A DNA stretch of 64,000 nucleotides from Zhengitettix transpicula (Eukaryota; Arthropoda; Insecta; Orthoptera; Tetrigidae): assembly GCA_037074705.1 (NCBI GenBank), contig CM073590.1, forward strand, positions 224,198,246-224,262,245, in the 5' to 3' direction. Positions within the stretch are counted from its first letter, which is position 1. Every line of letters starts with the position of its first letter. The position numbers were made by a program, and so were the translations under genes. Positions 26,871-38,360 of this stretch are shown piece after piece. Under the pieces are notes generated by a model. That model was not told where the DNA came from. It ran no database searches and worked only from the letters and a program-made list of their open reading frames with translations.

Positions 26871-27899
26871 GTTGTAAAATTCAATTAAATGGCATAATTT
26901 CAAATTCGTCACGCTTAATTACATGGAATGGAATGAATTTTAAGAATTAAGGTTAGTACAACTATGAACTAAAACTGATGAGTTGTGGAGACTCTATCGC
27001 CACTTTTACAGCGGCAATCACGTTGTAACAACCCTTAAACCTTGCTGCCGAATGTTGACGATTGTTGCTTGTTAATGGGATACAAGACAGCAACAATGCA
27101 ACATGTTGCCAACAATTTTGTTATATTTTCTTGAGTCATTCTAATGACATTTTAAATGAATACATTGATCATTGAAGCTTGACTAATAGGTTTCGTAAGA
27201 GAAGTACATAATAATGGTTTACTTTAAAATAAAAATTAATCATAAATCTGGCGAAGTGTTTTTATTATTTTAATCAAGTGTTGAGAAGAGCGAATAAATT
27301 TGTAGTATTTTATAGAATATCTAAAACTTTAATTTCAAAGTTGAATTATTTATTTACTTGTTTGTAAATTGCCAAGCTGCTTTTATCCTATTCGCAGCAA
27401 ATTATATAAACTCATTAATGTACTGCGGAGAACTTAGAAAAGTAATAAAAAATAAAAATTTTTTACATCGACGATTGGTCGTATAAACGAACGAAGGACA
27501 AATTCGTAATTCTTAGCCGATTACAAACTCTGTCTTGAGGACATTCAATCAAGAACGGAAGTGGAAAGTTTTTTAATCAGCCAACATTAACAATTTCTTG
27601 CGAAGTGCCAACTTTCGCGATGAATACAGAAAACTAAACCATAAAAATTTAGACAGAAACACGCTGGGAATAACAAAAAGAACTAGCGGGACGGAAGAAA
27701 GATGAATGGCGGAAGTGGACAGAATTTGTTAAGATGTGGCAGGATATGTTGGAAGGGGAATAAATGAATGACTACTGAAGAAGATTGTAAAGAAAATTTA
27801 TACAAGAAATGTAAAATAGAAAATGCTCGGTTAAGTAAACCTAAAAAATGTATAGCTTTGAATGTATTGATATATGTATATTTGGTATAATAGAATGCG
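26871..27899. other. AT-rich, no recognised gene
   Basis: A purine-rich patch at 27,640-27,800 has no sustained ORF. Confidence 0.4.
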
Positions 27900-28208
27900 A
27901 AAGGGATTTGAAAGGGGGGATGTGGAAGGGTACAGCAAGGTAGTCAAGGATTAACTAGGGCCCCCGAGCTGTAACTTAAGGATCCTACCCGGAAATTCGC
28001 CTAAAAGTGATTCAGGGAAAGCCCTAGAAATATCTACGTCAGGTAGGTCGGGCGCTTGGTAGTTGTCACACGCTCTTCCGATGGCGGGAGAGAGGTTTTC
28101 TGTGGGGTCGCAGCTTTCCCCTCTCCGTGCCTTGACCAGCATAGGAGGCTGCTGGCCGACTATTCCAACGGGAATACTGTATGAACAAGGTCTGCGATCC
28201 CGGCTCAT
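27900..28208 (-). mobile_element. GC-rich retroposon, copy D
   Basis: The minus-strand copy runs from about the GATCGCAGACC block to CCCCCCTTTCAAATCCCTTT. It lacks the last 75 or so bases and the A-rich tail that end copies B, C, E, F and I. Copy H stops at almost the same point. It lies head to head with copy E, 93 bases away. A 98-codon sense ORF is open through it, but neighbouring copies break the same frame. Confidence 0.82.
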
Positions 28209-28301
28209 ACGGACATATAATTTTAACATATATGCATATATAATCATTCAAAACTGCAAGTTAGGATAATTTATATTTTATCTAAATTACTATGCAAATA
28301 T

Positions 28302-28732
28302 AAGGTTCCCACAAGCCGAGACACCTCGGCCTGTTTCGAGAGGTGTATGTTCCGGGGTCGCAGACCTTAGGCATATGGTAAGAGTTGTTCGCTATTCCCA
28401 TTGGAATAGTCGGCCAGCTGCCTCCTAAACTGGTCGAGGCACGGAGAAGGGAATGCTGCGTCCCCACAGCAAACTCCTCTCCCGCTATCGGAAGGGCGTG
28501 GGACAAGTACCCAATGCCCGACCTACCTGATGCAGGTTTTTCTAGGGTTTTCCCTGCATTTCTTTAGGCGAATACCAGGTAGGATTCTTAAAATATAGCC
28601 CGGGGACCCTAGTTAACCCTTGGCTACCTTCCTCAACCTTTCCGCATCCCCCCTTTCAAATCCCTTCCTATGATATTAAAGGGGATTTGCCCAAAGTGGA
28701 TTACCCTCATGTAGCCTGTTGCCCTAAAAAAA
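28302..28732 (+). mobile_element. GC-rich retroposon, copy E
   Basis: It begins at AAGGTTCCCACAAGCCGAG, includes the GC-rich hairpin region around the CCTCGGC block, and ends with CATGTAGCCTGTTGCCCTAAAAAAATATATATA. It is longer at the 5' side than A, B, C and G but shorter than F and I. Confidence 0.88.
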
Positions 28733-29833
28733 TATATATATAAATTTAAATAACTATGTTTTTGTTAATTTTACATTTATAATTCATTGTACAAATATTT
28801 CTCATTGGATTACGTCACAATATTGTAATTAGTTGTTAAATACTTTTGTCTGAAAAATTTACTGTTTACAAGATAATTAATTAAATTATAATTGTAATAA
28901 TGAACATAAATATAAGGGTAATGACTCTTTTAGAATTAAAAAAAGCAAGCAACGCAGTCTCGTGGGAAAATAATCGTTTATGAACAAATCTGTTAAGTAT
29001 GAACCCCCCTCCCCCCCAAAAAAAAAGTAACCGAAAATCTGCTATGGACTAAATTTAGGACTACATTTAAATGTTATGTTTTTTAAGAGAATTATCTTAT
29101 TTTATACCATAATAATAGAAAAAATTATTTACTTTCCTCTTATTTGCTGTAGCGCATTTCAAAAAGTATAAAATTTTAGACTGCAAAATAAAACACAGCA
29201 ATACCCATTTACATAAGACGAGTAAAATGCACTCCATCTAACGAGCCTTTATACAGTCTGTCTTTATGGTGTACGCATATTCTAATACGTTTTAATTATA
29301 GACTTTCCAATATCAGGAGTATCAGAATAGTGGCAAATTCAATGAAAAGGGGGAGAAAATGAAAGAAGGTAGAAATTAAGTTTTTATGAAGAGAGCCGAA
29401 TATAGGCAAGTTTGAAAGATGCCTTTAGTAATTACAGCAAACAAGTTAAGACCGAGAAACCTCCTAACTGTTAAATAAGTAGTCTGCAAAGGATAGCCTT
29501 CGAGGTGAAGTCTTTCCGTGATATGTTGAAGAGCTTGTTCGGGAACAAAGAATGTGAAGAACTCTCAATATGAGTCGGTATCGATTGGATCTTTTGAGGC
29601 TTCCAAAATTCAATACCCAAATGGTCACGCGTAAATGAACTAAATAGTGACTGAACGGAGAATCTGTCCTTTATATAAAAGAAAAATCGCACGTAATGAA
29701 TTATGAGCTTGTCAAACAGAATTTTTAAAATTAAATACAGTAAAATAATTTTATAACTACATTCATAATGGACAGGAATATTTAAATTTATTTTTACGAT
29801 ACTTTTATATGAAAAATATACTGTAGTTAATGA
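28733..29833. other. AT-rich, no recognised gene
   Basis: An ORF of 121 codons (29,471-29,836, minus) is rich in Ile, Leu, Phe and Tyr as expected from AT-rich DNA, and runs into the foldback element. I reject it as a gene. Confidence 0.4.
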
Positions 29834-30157
29834 CAAGTTTTTGGCAGTTTATTTGATTAATTCTGAAAACAACGTTTCGGTACCTATTTGTGTCTTCTTC
29901 AGGTCTTTTCTAATTATTACCAAATCTTAAGAACTATTTGACACCATATTTAATAATTTCACTAAATTTTATCACGTTCATTTAAGTGTGTAGATTTTTA
30001 AGAAAATCTTTGGAAAAATTTTCAAATTTAGCTAAATTATTAAATATGGTGTCAAATAGTTTTCAGCATTTGGGGATAATTATAAAACACCTGAAAAAGT
30101 GTCAAAATTCGACCGAAACGTTGTTTTTCGAATTAATTAAATAAACTGTTTGAAACT
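29834..30157. mobile_element. Foldback element with arms of about 135 bases
   Basis: The left arm (29,834-29,970) and right arm (30,024-30,157) are imperfect reverse complements over nearly their full length. Paired landmarks are GCAGTTTATTTGATTAATTC with GAATTAATTAAATAAACTGT, AACAACGTTTCGG with CCGAAACGTTGTTT, and ACTATTTGACACCATATTTA with TAAATATGGTGTCAAATAGT. About 53 bases separate the arms. There is no ORF. This is the build of a non-autonomous foldback element, or of two inverted copies of one repeat. Each arm carries the ACGTTTCG / CTTCAGGT motif. Confidence 0.85.
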
Positions 30158-30978
30158 GATCATCAACTGCATTATGTTACAAATAATTTTACTTTCTGCA
30201 GTGATCTAAATAAATTTTTACATAGATAATTTCTTCTAAGAAGTTTCAAATCAACCGATCCTATATTTGGCAGTTCTATAATAAACTTGTGATGCCATAA
30301 TTATATCATTTAAATACATCTACTAATTTATTGCCTGGAAACTAATACTTGATCGTGTTTCTTCTACGTTGTCGTCTCTCTTTATCCTCTCTTGTGACAT
30401 AGCACTTTCCGGTTTAAAGTGTAGTTTATTTAGTAGAGGGGTCAAAGACGATCACGTCCAAGTGCATGATCTGATCAAGAAATTGTCTTTGGCATGCAAG
30501 ACGGGATTTTTTCGTTTTCGATTTGTTTTATAAAATTAAATATAATTAAATAGCATTAACATCATGTAGTTGAACACTGCTTACTTGGTTGCTATAATAC
30601 TAACGAGGGACCATATTTAGTTATAATAAGCGAAGAAATATTATATTGGAGAGTTATCGCTGACGAATTTACCTCTGGTGTATGTCATCTGTGGGACAGG
30701 AATCGAAATTAAATCATGGACGATGAGTGAAGAGTTTTATGGAGATCTTTTAATGGCGACATGTAATTGTAGAAAAATATAATGGTCTGTATGTTGATTA
30801 TGTTAAAAGGGCCAAAGAGATTGTGTGAAAGATTATTGAAAATAAATGGTTGGCAGGTCATTTGTTTAAAAGAATTTATGTCTCTACACTCGTATTTTAT
30901 TAAAATATTAGTATTAAAATATTGATTCTTTGTTTGCATAAAATTGATTTGAATTATTTTATGTTTACCCCGCCTATG
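30158..30978. other. AT-rich, no recognised gene
   Basis: A short ORF at 30,709-30,939 (minus) is unrecognised. Confidence 0.4.
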
Positions 30979-31186
30979 TGTATTGGGGAAGATAGTACGC
31001 CAGCTGATGACGTCAGAGTGACGTCAGTTGAGCCTATTTGGAAACTTGACCAGCAGCCCAGGCGACATCTCCCGAGATCAGCCTCGAGTGTTGTAGTATC
31101 TGGGTATCGTTAAATAAAAAAACAATAAAAAATATAAGTGTTGAATTCTGTTCGTCTGTTAAACGTGTGAACCCTGATAAGTTACA
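30979..31186 (+). promoter_or_regulatory. Possible solo LTR or promoter fragment with two CRE-like sites
   Basis: The stretch starts TGTATTGGGGAAGATAG and carries TGATGACGTCA and GTGACGTCAG ten bases apart, followed by a less AT-rich part and AATAAA-type signals near 31,113-31,130. It can be read as ending at GTTACA (31,181-31,186). TG...CA ends, promoter sites and a polyadenylation signal in this order suggest a solo LTR of about 208 bases. No target-site duplication fits these limits, so the call is weak. Confidence 0.2.
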
Positions 31187-33350
31187 CCCAAGTGTACCCT
31201 GATAATACGAGAGTGTCATGTATGTTGAATTTCGCGGGGCATTATTTAGCTGAAGACTTAACTAATTTTGTAAATTGAGATTTTTTTTGTTCTAAATATT
31301 GTGTTGGAATTTTTCTCGAGACATTCCCTAGATAAGTTTTATTTATCTCTCTATACCATCAGTGTTTTCCAAAGATTGTACGAGGCATTATAAAAGTTTT
31401 GTTCTCTCTTCTGAATCTCGATTCATCCCCAACAACCTCTGCTGAAGAAACTAATTCCACCAAAATAACAGCTCTCATTTTTCTATTTCCAAAATTGTTT
31501 TCGTAACAGCTGCCGTTTACACACTTTTTTCCGGCCTGATATGTAAAAGGAATATTTGCTTTCAAAATTTCTTCGCCGGCAACCTGGTCCATTCCTTGAT
31601 TCCTCGGTACGATACATGATAAAATAATATTTTTCAATATTTTTCTCGACTATTTTAAAAATAGTCAGTTCAAAGGATCAGGTTGCAAAAATTTCTACAG
31701 GACCATGACAGGGACTATTTATAGGAAAAACATTCACACGGGTTTCCCTATATAATGGCCGGGAAGGTAAGGGATAAGGATAGGAAACTAGGTATAGGCC
31801 GTTAGATATAGCAGGAGAAGAAACGGTTGATGGGAGCATTGTCGTCAGTTGGGAACTTCGACTTGTGGAGAAGCTGAAACTACGCCTTTACTATTATTAA
31901 AAACATTAATTATACTCTTAGGAGCGGTATACACAGGCAGCGGTAAGGTCTTTGGACTAATCATCTATTTACATTTAGGGATGAATTAATTTTGGCGTAC
32001 AACAATCCCTGAACTGAACACAATTATTTTCTCGCGTCTATGTTTTCAGTATAGTTCTGACGCTACCAAGTTGCCGTAACAACAGGTTGGTGCTAAACTG
32101 ATCTCTGGCCTATCCGCACTACAATTACACGGCAGTGGACCACTGCGTATCGAATCTTGATACGACTTGCTATTTCTCTCTACCTGTACATTTTTTGACG
32201 CAATCTTAAGATTATTCGCTTTAATTCTCGCTATAGACACATTTCTTCGATACTTTTTGTACCATTTCTCTTACATTAGTTTACATATTTCAAGCCCCAC
32301 AGAACGTATGTTCATTTATCGATTCGATTGAGAATTATTTAGGATTTACTGGGAGGTGAGGAAAAGGGGATGAGCCAGAATTTTAGCTGAGAAAGTTTCG
32401 AATAGTATACTTTAAAATTTTTGTAGAACCAGGCACAAAGTGTCAATGTTTATGAACGATTAAGTTTAGGCAGATTTATGACTGAGTTTTCCTTGAAACC
32501 AAGCGTCAAGTGTTACTTTTCTTATATACAGCCACAATGTTCCCTGAAAACCAAAAAAATACTGGTAAATTAAAAATACTTGCGTTAATGAATTTAATTA
32601 TTTATTAGAGGCTTGAGACTTTCATTCGGAATTCTAAAAATCAGTATGTTTTGTATCACAATTAATTGATTTTTATTTTGAATACGCAGAATATATTAAA
32701 AAAATTTCGGGGCAAGATGTAAAATCTGAAATGGGGGATACTAGCGCCACTTTCGGATATCATTCAGTGAATTAATCAGCAGCGGGTGAAAGCGTTTCGT
32801 TTGAGTATCAGATACGTATGCATTGACCAAACATATTTCAAAGTTATTGGTGGCAACATGCTCTCACACTAAATGAGCACGGAGAATTATTTTTCCCCCC
32901 AATGACCATTCGGGTATTGCGTTTGTTTTAGCTTGGGCCAACATCGCCTCGGCCACATACACACGCACACACGCACACACACACAAATGCACAGATTACC
33001 CGCAGCATTTCAATTTGTTCGTCGAATTTGCAAATAGACGCTTAGTTGAAATTCACCGAAGCAACGTAAATTGGTTGCGTCTTTCTTTTAAACGTTTCGA
33101 ACACACGACAGTTGCTAAATTAAATTTACGAACGAGTCGAAGACAAACGATTTTACGGGAAATCACAGAAGTAAAGTCGTTTCGCACTGAAACTTGGTAC
33201 CACATCAACAACCAGTATATCAGAATCCACAAACCTTTGAACCTAGTACATTAAACCGAAATAATGTTTAACTAATGGATATCTATACAAAATTTACTAC
33301 ATGTAAATGTTATCAATGATACATATTTAAAAAATATATATATTTCATAA
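31187..33350. other. No recognised gene
   Basis: A minus-strand ORF of 92 codons at 31,359-31,637 looks somewhat protein-like in composition but matches nothing I know. Other ORFs (32,046-32,240 minus, 33,015-33,254 plus) are short. Confidence 0.35.
32955..32987. repeat. CA microsatellite
   Basis: An interrupted (CA)n run with ACGC variants. Confidence 0.85.
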
Positions 33351-33982
33351 TCTAATAAATCAAATAGTGTGTTTGTTTGTGGGTTTGTATCACAGTTATG
33401 AAAAATAGACCAAATTTCGTACACGTTTTCCTTTCAAACCGGAAACAAAAGCTGTGAAGGTCTATCGCTCCCAGGGGCAATGGTGGATGGTCCGATCAAT
33501 ATTTTCCGGGATCCATCAGATTTACAGTATTTCTACCGAAGTTGTTTGTGTATAATTTCAACCCCTTTCGGCAAAAGAGGGGAGCTCCCATAGGGGTTGG
33601 GGGTGAAAGGGCGATACATAAAAATAATGCAAAAACAACCAAGATAGGAGTCGAATCTGGGGTTATGGGTGTCGCTGAGTTTAATTATAACATTAAACTT
33701 GCCGTTAAATCCCCAGGGACTGGGGGTGGAAATTTTCAAACATGCTAAAACGACCGATTTATTCGTAGAAAGAAACCTTTTCGGGGTCAGTGTGATACAT
33801 AATTATCTTCCACATATTTTTGAGTATAATTTCAACACATTTTCCGCTTGGGAGGGAAGCTCCCTCAGTGGTGGGGATGGAGGGACATTACATAAAAATA
33901 ACTGAGATTGGGCCAAATCCGGATGTATGCATGTCACTGAAATCAACTATGACAGCCCGGGCAACGATGGGCACGCAGCTAG
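33351..33982 (+). mobile_element. Non-autonomous Helitron-like element, 632 bases
   Basis: The element begins with TC (TCTAATAAATCAAATAG) after an A and ends with CAGCTAG before a T, the A|TC...CTAG|T signature of Helitrons. The last 30 bases hold the GC-rich AGCCCGGGCAACGATGGGCA segment typical of this group's 3' end. Two internal units are repeated about 274 bases apart, each starting GTATAATTTCAAC and containing ACATAAAAATAA. No Rep or helicase ORF is present, so it would depend on an autonomous partner. The ORFs inside (33,542-33,748; 33,669-33,905; 33,820-34,026) are not genes. Confidence 0.72.
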
Positions 33983-35186
33983 TACATAATAAATTATTTA
34001 TCATTATCATTTATCATAATTTATAAATAAAAATGTTTATTAACATAATTTAATTTCTTGGATAAGGACTTCAAAATTCCAACGCAATTATTCCTATCAC
34101 ATCAATGCCACTTAGAAATAGTTTCCGTTTTGTATTATGCACAAAGTTTCTCATCATTCGTTAATTTCATGATATGAACTAATTAATCGGTAATATTGTC
34201 ATTTGTAAATTTATGGAACACGCATAATTTTATAGAAAACATTTATAATTTAACAGGAATACTATATGTAAAATTATTTCGCAAAACAATTTTCTAAGTG
34301 TCCCATATATAAAAATAATATATGGATTATTTAGAAACATAAATAAATTAAATATATGGGTAACTTTGACAATTAAAATTAATACTTAATCTACAAATGA
34401 TCGTATATCAGTCATATTATAAAATTTAAATTCTTGAAGCATAGTTTCCCATTTTAAATGCGTTTAAAATGTTTTTGGGTGTTGGTGTCATTGACCTGTT
34501 CATACAAAGGACTGAATCGCATCACAGTCAGAGTTACAAATAAAAATTATGTAATTAATTGTAAATAATATAATCTTAAAGTTTTATGATGTTAAAGAAC
34601 AATTGAGGAATTAAGCTTAGATAATAATAAATACCTCAAATTGTTGATTCTCCTCGGAAAAAAAGATTATCTTGTATCCATCGTACGGCAATTCAAATAA
34701 TTTATGCTGGGATTTAAATATATTATTTCAATGCATTATTTTAAAACCGAGCGCGAGGATATTTACCAAATATCCAGCAATTTTTTGTAAAATGAATGTC
34801 TTTGATTTGCAGTTTAATGACATGATATTTACATTGTCAATATGTGCCAGTTTATTGATGAAAAAAGTGTTTAAAAAACTGAAGTCACAGAAGCATTATG
34901 GAACAGTAATACCGTGGCAATTATAAATCTGCATTTAGGAGTTAAGGGCGAGGAGTTTTGAAAAATTTTATAAACCATAATCGTTTTGGCGTGACTGCAA
35001 TTTATTGTATTTATTACTTTTCTATTATAATGCGGTAAAATATTTATAACTGATAACTATTACACTTTATTTCGCATTGATATTAACACAGTTTCAGAAG
35101 TGTTGGAATGAAATATTATTTTTGGTCAGATCTACTCTTTTAAGTAGAATTCTACGCGTCGAATTTGGATGAAGATTTATTTGACA
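33983..35186. other. AT-rich, no recognised gene
   Basis: One ORF (34,672-34,926, plus) is AT-driven and unrecognised. Confidence 0.4.
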
Positions 35187-36326
35187 CTAGCTGAGTGCCC
35201 GGCGTTGCCCGAGATGTCATTTATCCATAACCCCCCGATTTTTTCGTTATTTTTTCTGTAACGCAACTCGACCTCTATCCCTAAATGTGTTATCGGCCAG
35301 GTTGCATTGTTTGAAAATTCACTAAATTAAATTAATAATGTGGTACTTACTTTAGTAATTTTCTAAATTAAATAATTAATTTTTATTTAAATTTAAATAT
35401 GAATTATAAAATAGATGATGTATTATTACTCACAAATACTATGAAGCAAAAATTTCTGTTATCCTACTGAAAAGCCAACTTTGTTTAATTACACATATTA
35501 CACGCACTAATTTATTTACATTTATACAATTTTATAGAAAAATTACAATTAATTGTACTTTTAATTCAATATAAATGTTCCTATTTCTTTACATACCTTT
35601 GACTGACAGTGTATTAATCGAATAAAGACAATATCAAAATCTTATTGGGAGTTCCGTAAGTCATTTACAATACTTCATATACACATAACTCATCAGCCGT
35701 ACGTTATACAACTCTTATTACCTCCTTAAATATTATACAGGATACAATAGTACTATATGACCAGCAGTAGATAATGAAATTTTATAAATATCCACCGACA
35801 TTCATTTGAAACGCAGAATGTAAACAAATGGACTCCATATGGCGTTATTAAAGATGGCGACGATAATGATTTTTTCTAATTAATTTTGCGCAAGGATAAT
35901 AAAGTATTTCGTATTGTTCTTTATTATCATTCGATGGAGTATTACTGAATAAAATTATACTTTTTATTCAATCAAAATATTTCTGTTTCATTTCATTACG
36001 AAATACGGAACTATTTCCAGTGATGTGCAGTATAGGTGCGCATTAACGTCTCACTCTCTTGAGTCTGTGTGCTGTGACGTCACGATAGCTGCGCGCGCAG
36101 TAATATTTAACTCGTTCGCAAATATTCGCATTTACTCGTAAATTATAACAACAATTCTTTCCACCTTTATGATAGGTGTTTCTCACCCCCACAGTACCGG
36201 TTCTCGATTTTTGCAGAATATGTATAGCAATTTTTGTTGCATTCTGTCCGCGCATAAAAATTTGTATAGAAATTAACGTAAATACATACATACATACAAA
36301 TATACATCCTTTTTTTATTATATAGA
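35187..36326 (-). mobile_element. Non-autonomous Helitron-like element, about 1,140 bases
   Basis: On the minus strand it begins TCTATATAATAAAAAAAGG followed by GTATATTTG and three TATG units. It ends GCAACGCCGGGCACTCAGCTAG before a T. Its first 600 or so bases match the element at 63,109-63,706 in order, including GTACTGTGGGGGTGA, a TGACGTCA site and CATCGAATGATAATAAAGAA, then it carries several hundred extra bases before the shared 3' end. The 213-codon ORF crossing its edge (36,043-36,684) is not a gene. Confidence 0.75.
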
Positions 36327-37289
36327 TAGATAAATATATTAGCTCTATCAGTACTTTCTGTTCAACTGTAAGTGAACATTTGAATTTTAAATTTATAATC
36401 CGGTCTTGATTATGTATCTGTTTCACGCTATGAAAATTAGTTTTGGTAGCCATGTTCTCGCATGGAAGGATCCTGTCCTCTCTAGCGAGTAGAAAACTCT
36501 GTCGGGAATTTTGTGAGTGGCTGAATCCGTGTTTCACCAACGTAACGTTTAAAGTCATAACGCTTCGAAAATTCCAAAAGCGACCGCTGTAAAGGAGAAA
36601 GTGATCCACAGGGGAGGAACACACGGTTTTACGTCGAAGTATCATCATTTCGGTTTGAAGCTTAAATGAGACGATTACAAACAACTAACTGAACGTCAGC
36701 GAAATAAACATGTGAAACACTTTGTTGTTTCAACTACTAATTACTTTCATATTTCTTTGATAGACTTCCTGTATGAAATCAAACTGTGATTGGAGGCTTA
36801 AAAATGATTTGTATACTTGTACTGATATCGAAAGCCCGGGTAAAATGAATCCTTATTATTTCGACAGACATAAACAATAAAATTCTTGTATCTAAGGCCT
36901 TATGCCATTTTTTTGAATTTTAAGTTTTAAGTTAATAAAAAATAATACTCGTCATAACATAAGAATAAACAACCTACATAAGAAAATATGCTTAAAGAAT
37001 TTAACATATTGATAGATATGGAGAAATTACGTGATAAAATAAATATCATTCAACATTTGTGAAAAGCTTGTTGTATTCTTAAGGTAGTGACGTGTAAGCG
37101 TTTTAGGACCACACGCGGAAAAACCAAGCAACTCATCCAACTAGCAGAAACCTTGTACGATATTTAATTTATCATCTACTTTTATCTGTTATCTATGTGT
37201 TAGAATTTAAAATGATCAAGACGTTTCAATATTTATGACTTAAGTATTAGTGTGAACACTTTTCGTAATGAATGGTTACGATTCGAACC
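36327..37289. other. AT-rich, no recognised gene
   Basis: It holds a worn copy of the PLE-associated repeat (listed separately) and otherwise nothing recognisable. Confidence 0.4.
37085..37200 (+). repeat. Worn copy of the PLE-associated repeat
   Basis: GCAGAAACCTTGTACG and ATATTTAATTTATCATCTAC line up with AGCAAGGATTTGC...ACGTTG and ATTTAATTTATCACCTAA at 12.6 kb. Confidence 0.35.
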
Positions 37290-37303
37290 TACAAACCAAA
37301 TTA
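37290..37303. repeat. Left target-site duplication of retroposon copy F
   Basis: TACAAACCAAATTA is identical to 37,861-37,874 at the other edge of copy F. Confidence 0.9.
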
Positions 37304-37860
37304 TTTTTTTAGGGCAACAGGCTACATGAAGGTAATCCACTTTGGGAAACTCCCCTTTAATAGCATAGGAAGGGATTTGAAAGGTGGGATGCGGAAGGGT
37401 AGAGGAAGGTAGCCAAGGGTTACTAGGGCTCCCGGGCTATATTTTAAGGATCCTACCTGGCATTCGCCTAAAGAAATGCAAGGAAAACCCTAGAAAAACC
37501 TGCATCAGGTAAGTCGTGGCATTAGGTACTTGTCCCACGCCCTTCCGATAGCGGGAGAGGAGTTTGCTGTGGGGACGCAGCATTCCCTTCTCCGTGCCTC
37601 GACCAGTATAGGAGGCAGCTGGCCGACTATTCCAATGGGAATAGAGAACAACTCTTACCGTAAGCCCAAAGTCTGCGACCCCGGAACATACACCTCCGAG
37701 GTGCCTCGGCTTGTGGGAACCTTAGTTCAAAAACGGAGAGAGGAAAAGGCATCCCCAAAGATAGCCCCTTCGTATCTCTCCTAAAAGGTTCTGCCTGCGA
37801 GAGAACATCCCTCGCAGGTATTGCGTGCGAGAGAATAGCCCTCGCAGGCCTTCACTCAAT
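37304..37860 (-). mobile_element. GC-rich retroposon, copy F, full length (557 bases)
   Basis: On the minus strand the element runs from a 5' end containing two 30-base hairpin units (37,792-37,850, GCGAGAG...CTCGCAGG) through AAGGTTCCCACAAGCCGAGG, GACCTACCTGATGCAGG-like, CCCGGGAGCCCTAGTAACC and CATGTAGCCTGTTGCCCTAAAAAAA. A perfect 14-base direct repeat borders it on both sides. A 3' A tail plus a 14-base duplication is the mark of LINE-driven insertion. I see no A or B box and no cloverleaf, so it is not an obvious tRNA-, 7SL- or 5S-derived SINE. Overlapping short ORFs on both strands are not genes. Confidence 0.93.
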
Positions 37861-37874
37861 TACAAACCAAATTA
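37861..37874. repeat. Right target-site duplication of retroposon copy F
   Basis: TACAAACCAAATTA, identical to the left copy. Confidence 0.9.
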
Positions 37875-38360
37875 GGACCTAGCCAATTAATATAGAAATA
37901 TTTCCCTATGTGGTGCAAGGAGTGAAAGGAATTGTATGCATATAATAATTAACTGCAAATTGGGATGGATCCCGGTGGCCGTTTTGGGACAAATGTGTGT
38001 ATATATATATGTCTCAAATTGAGAAAACAAATAAAGAATATTTATGTATACAATTTTGTATTTAACATCTAATAATATACAAAATGTATATACATTTAAA
38101 AAGTATTAGAAATTTCCCTGAAAATTTTTCCAGTCTTTTCAACTTATCACTAAAACAAAATCTACAAAACACCATTCCGCAATAATCATAAATATTAATT
38201 AATATTAGAGGAAAAAGTATTCACTTCACAAATGTATTTAGATTATTTTCAACCTTATTGCTGCTGAAAGATTCTCCTCAAACAGTGCTGCAAATGTACA
38301 ATTATATCAATAATTTTTAATTTTTACATTTTTTATGAACAGTTTTTTTTTCATATTATA
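37875..38360. other. AT-rich, no recognised gene
   Basis: A short TA run lies near 37,999-38,010; nothing else was seen. Confidence 0.4.

Noticed and set aside
29471..29836. 121-codon minus-strand ORF
   Set aside because: Residues are those of AT-rich noise and it runs into the foldback element.
33351..33982. Inner repeats of the Helitron-like elements as a CRISPR-like or satellite array
   Set aside because: Only two diverged units of about 274 bases are present, inside an insect transposon.
36043..36684. Longest ORF of the window, 213 codons on the minus strand
   Set aside because: Half of it lies inside a Helitron-like element and half in unrelated flank; the residue string shows no domain, and TATG microsatellite codons run through it.
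37278..37290. tRNA B-box-like GGTTCGAATC on the minus strand
   Set aside because: There is no A box or tail in the right place, and it sits by chance next to the target-site duplication of copy F.
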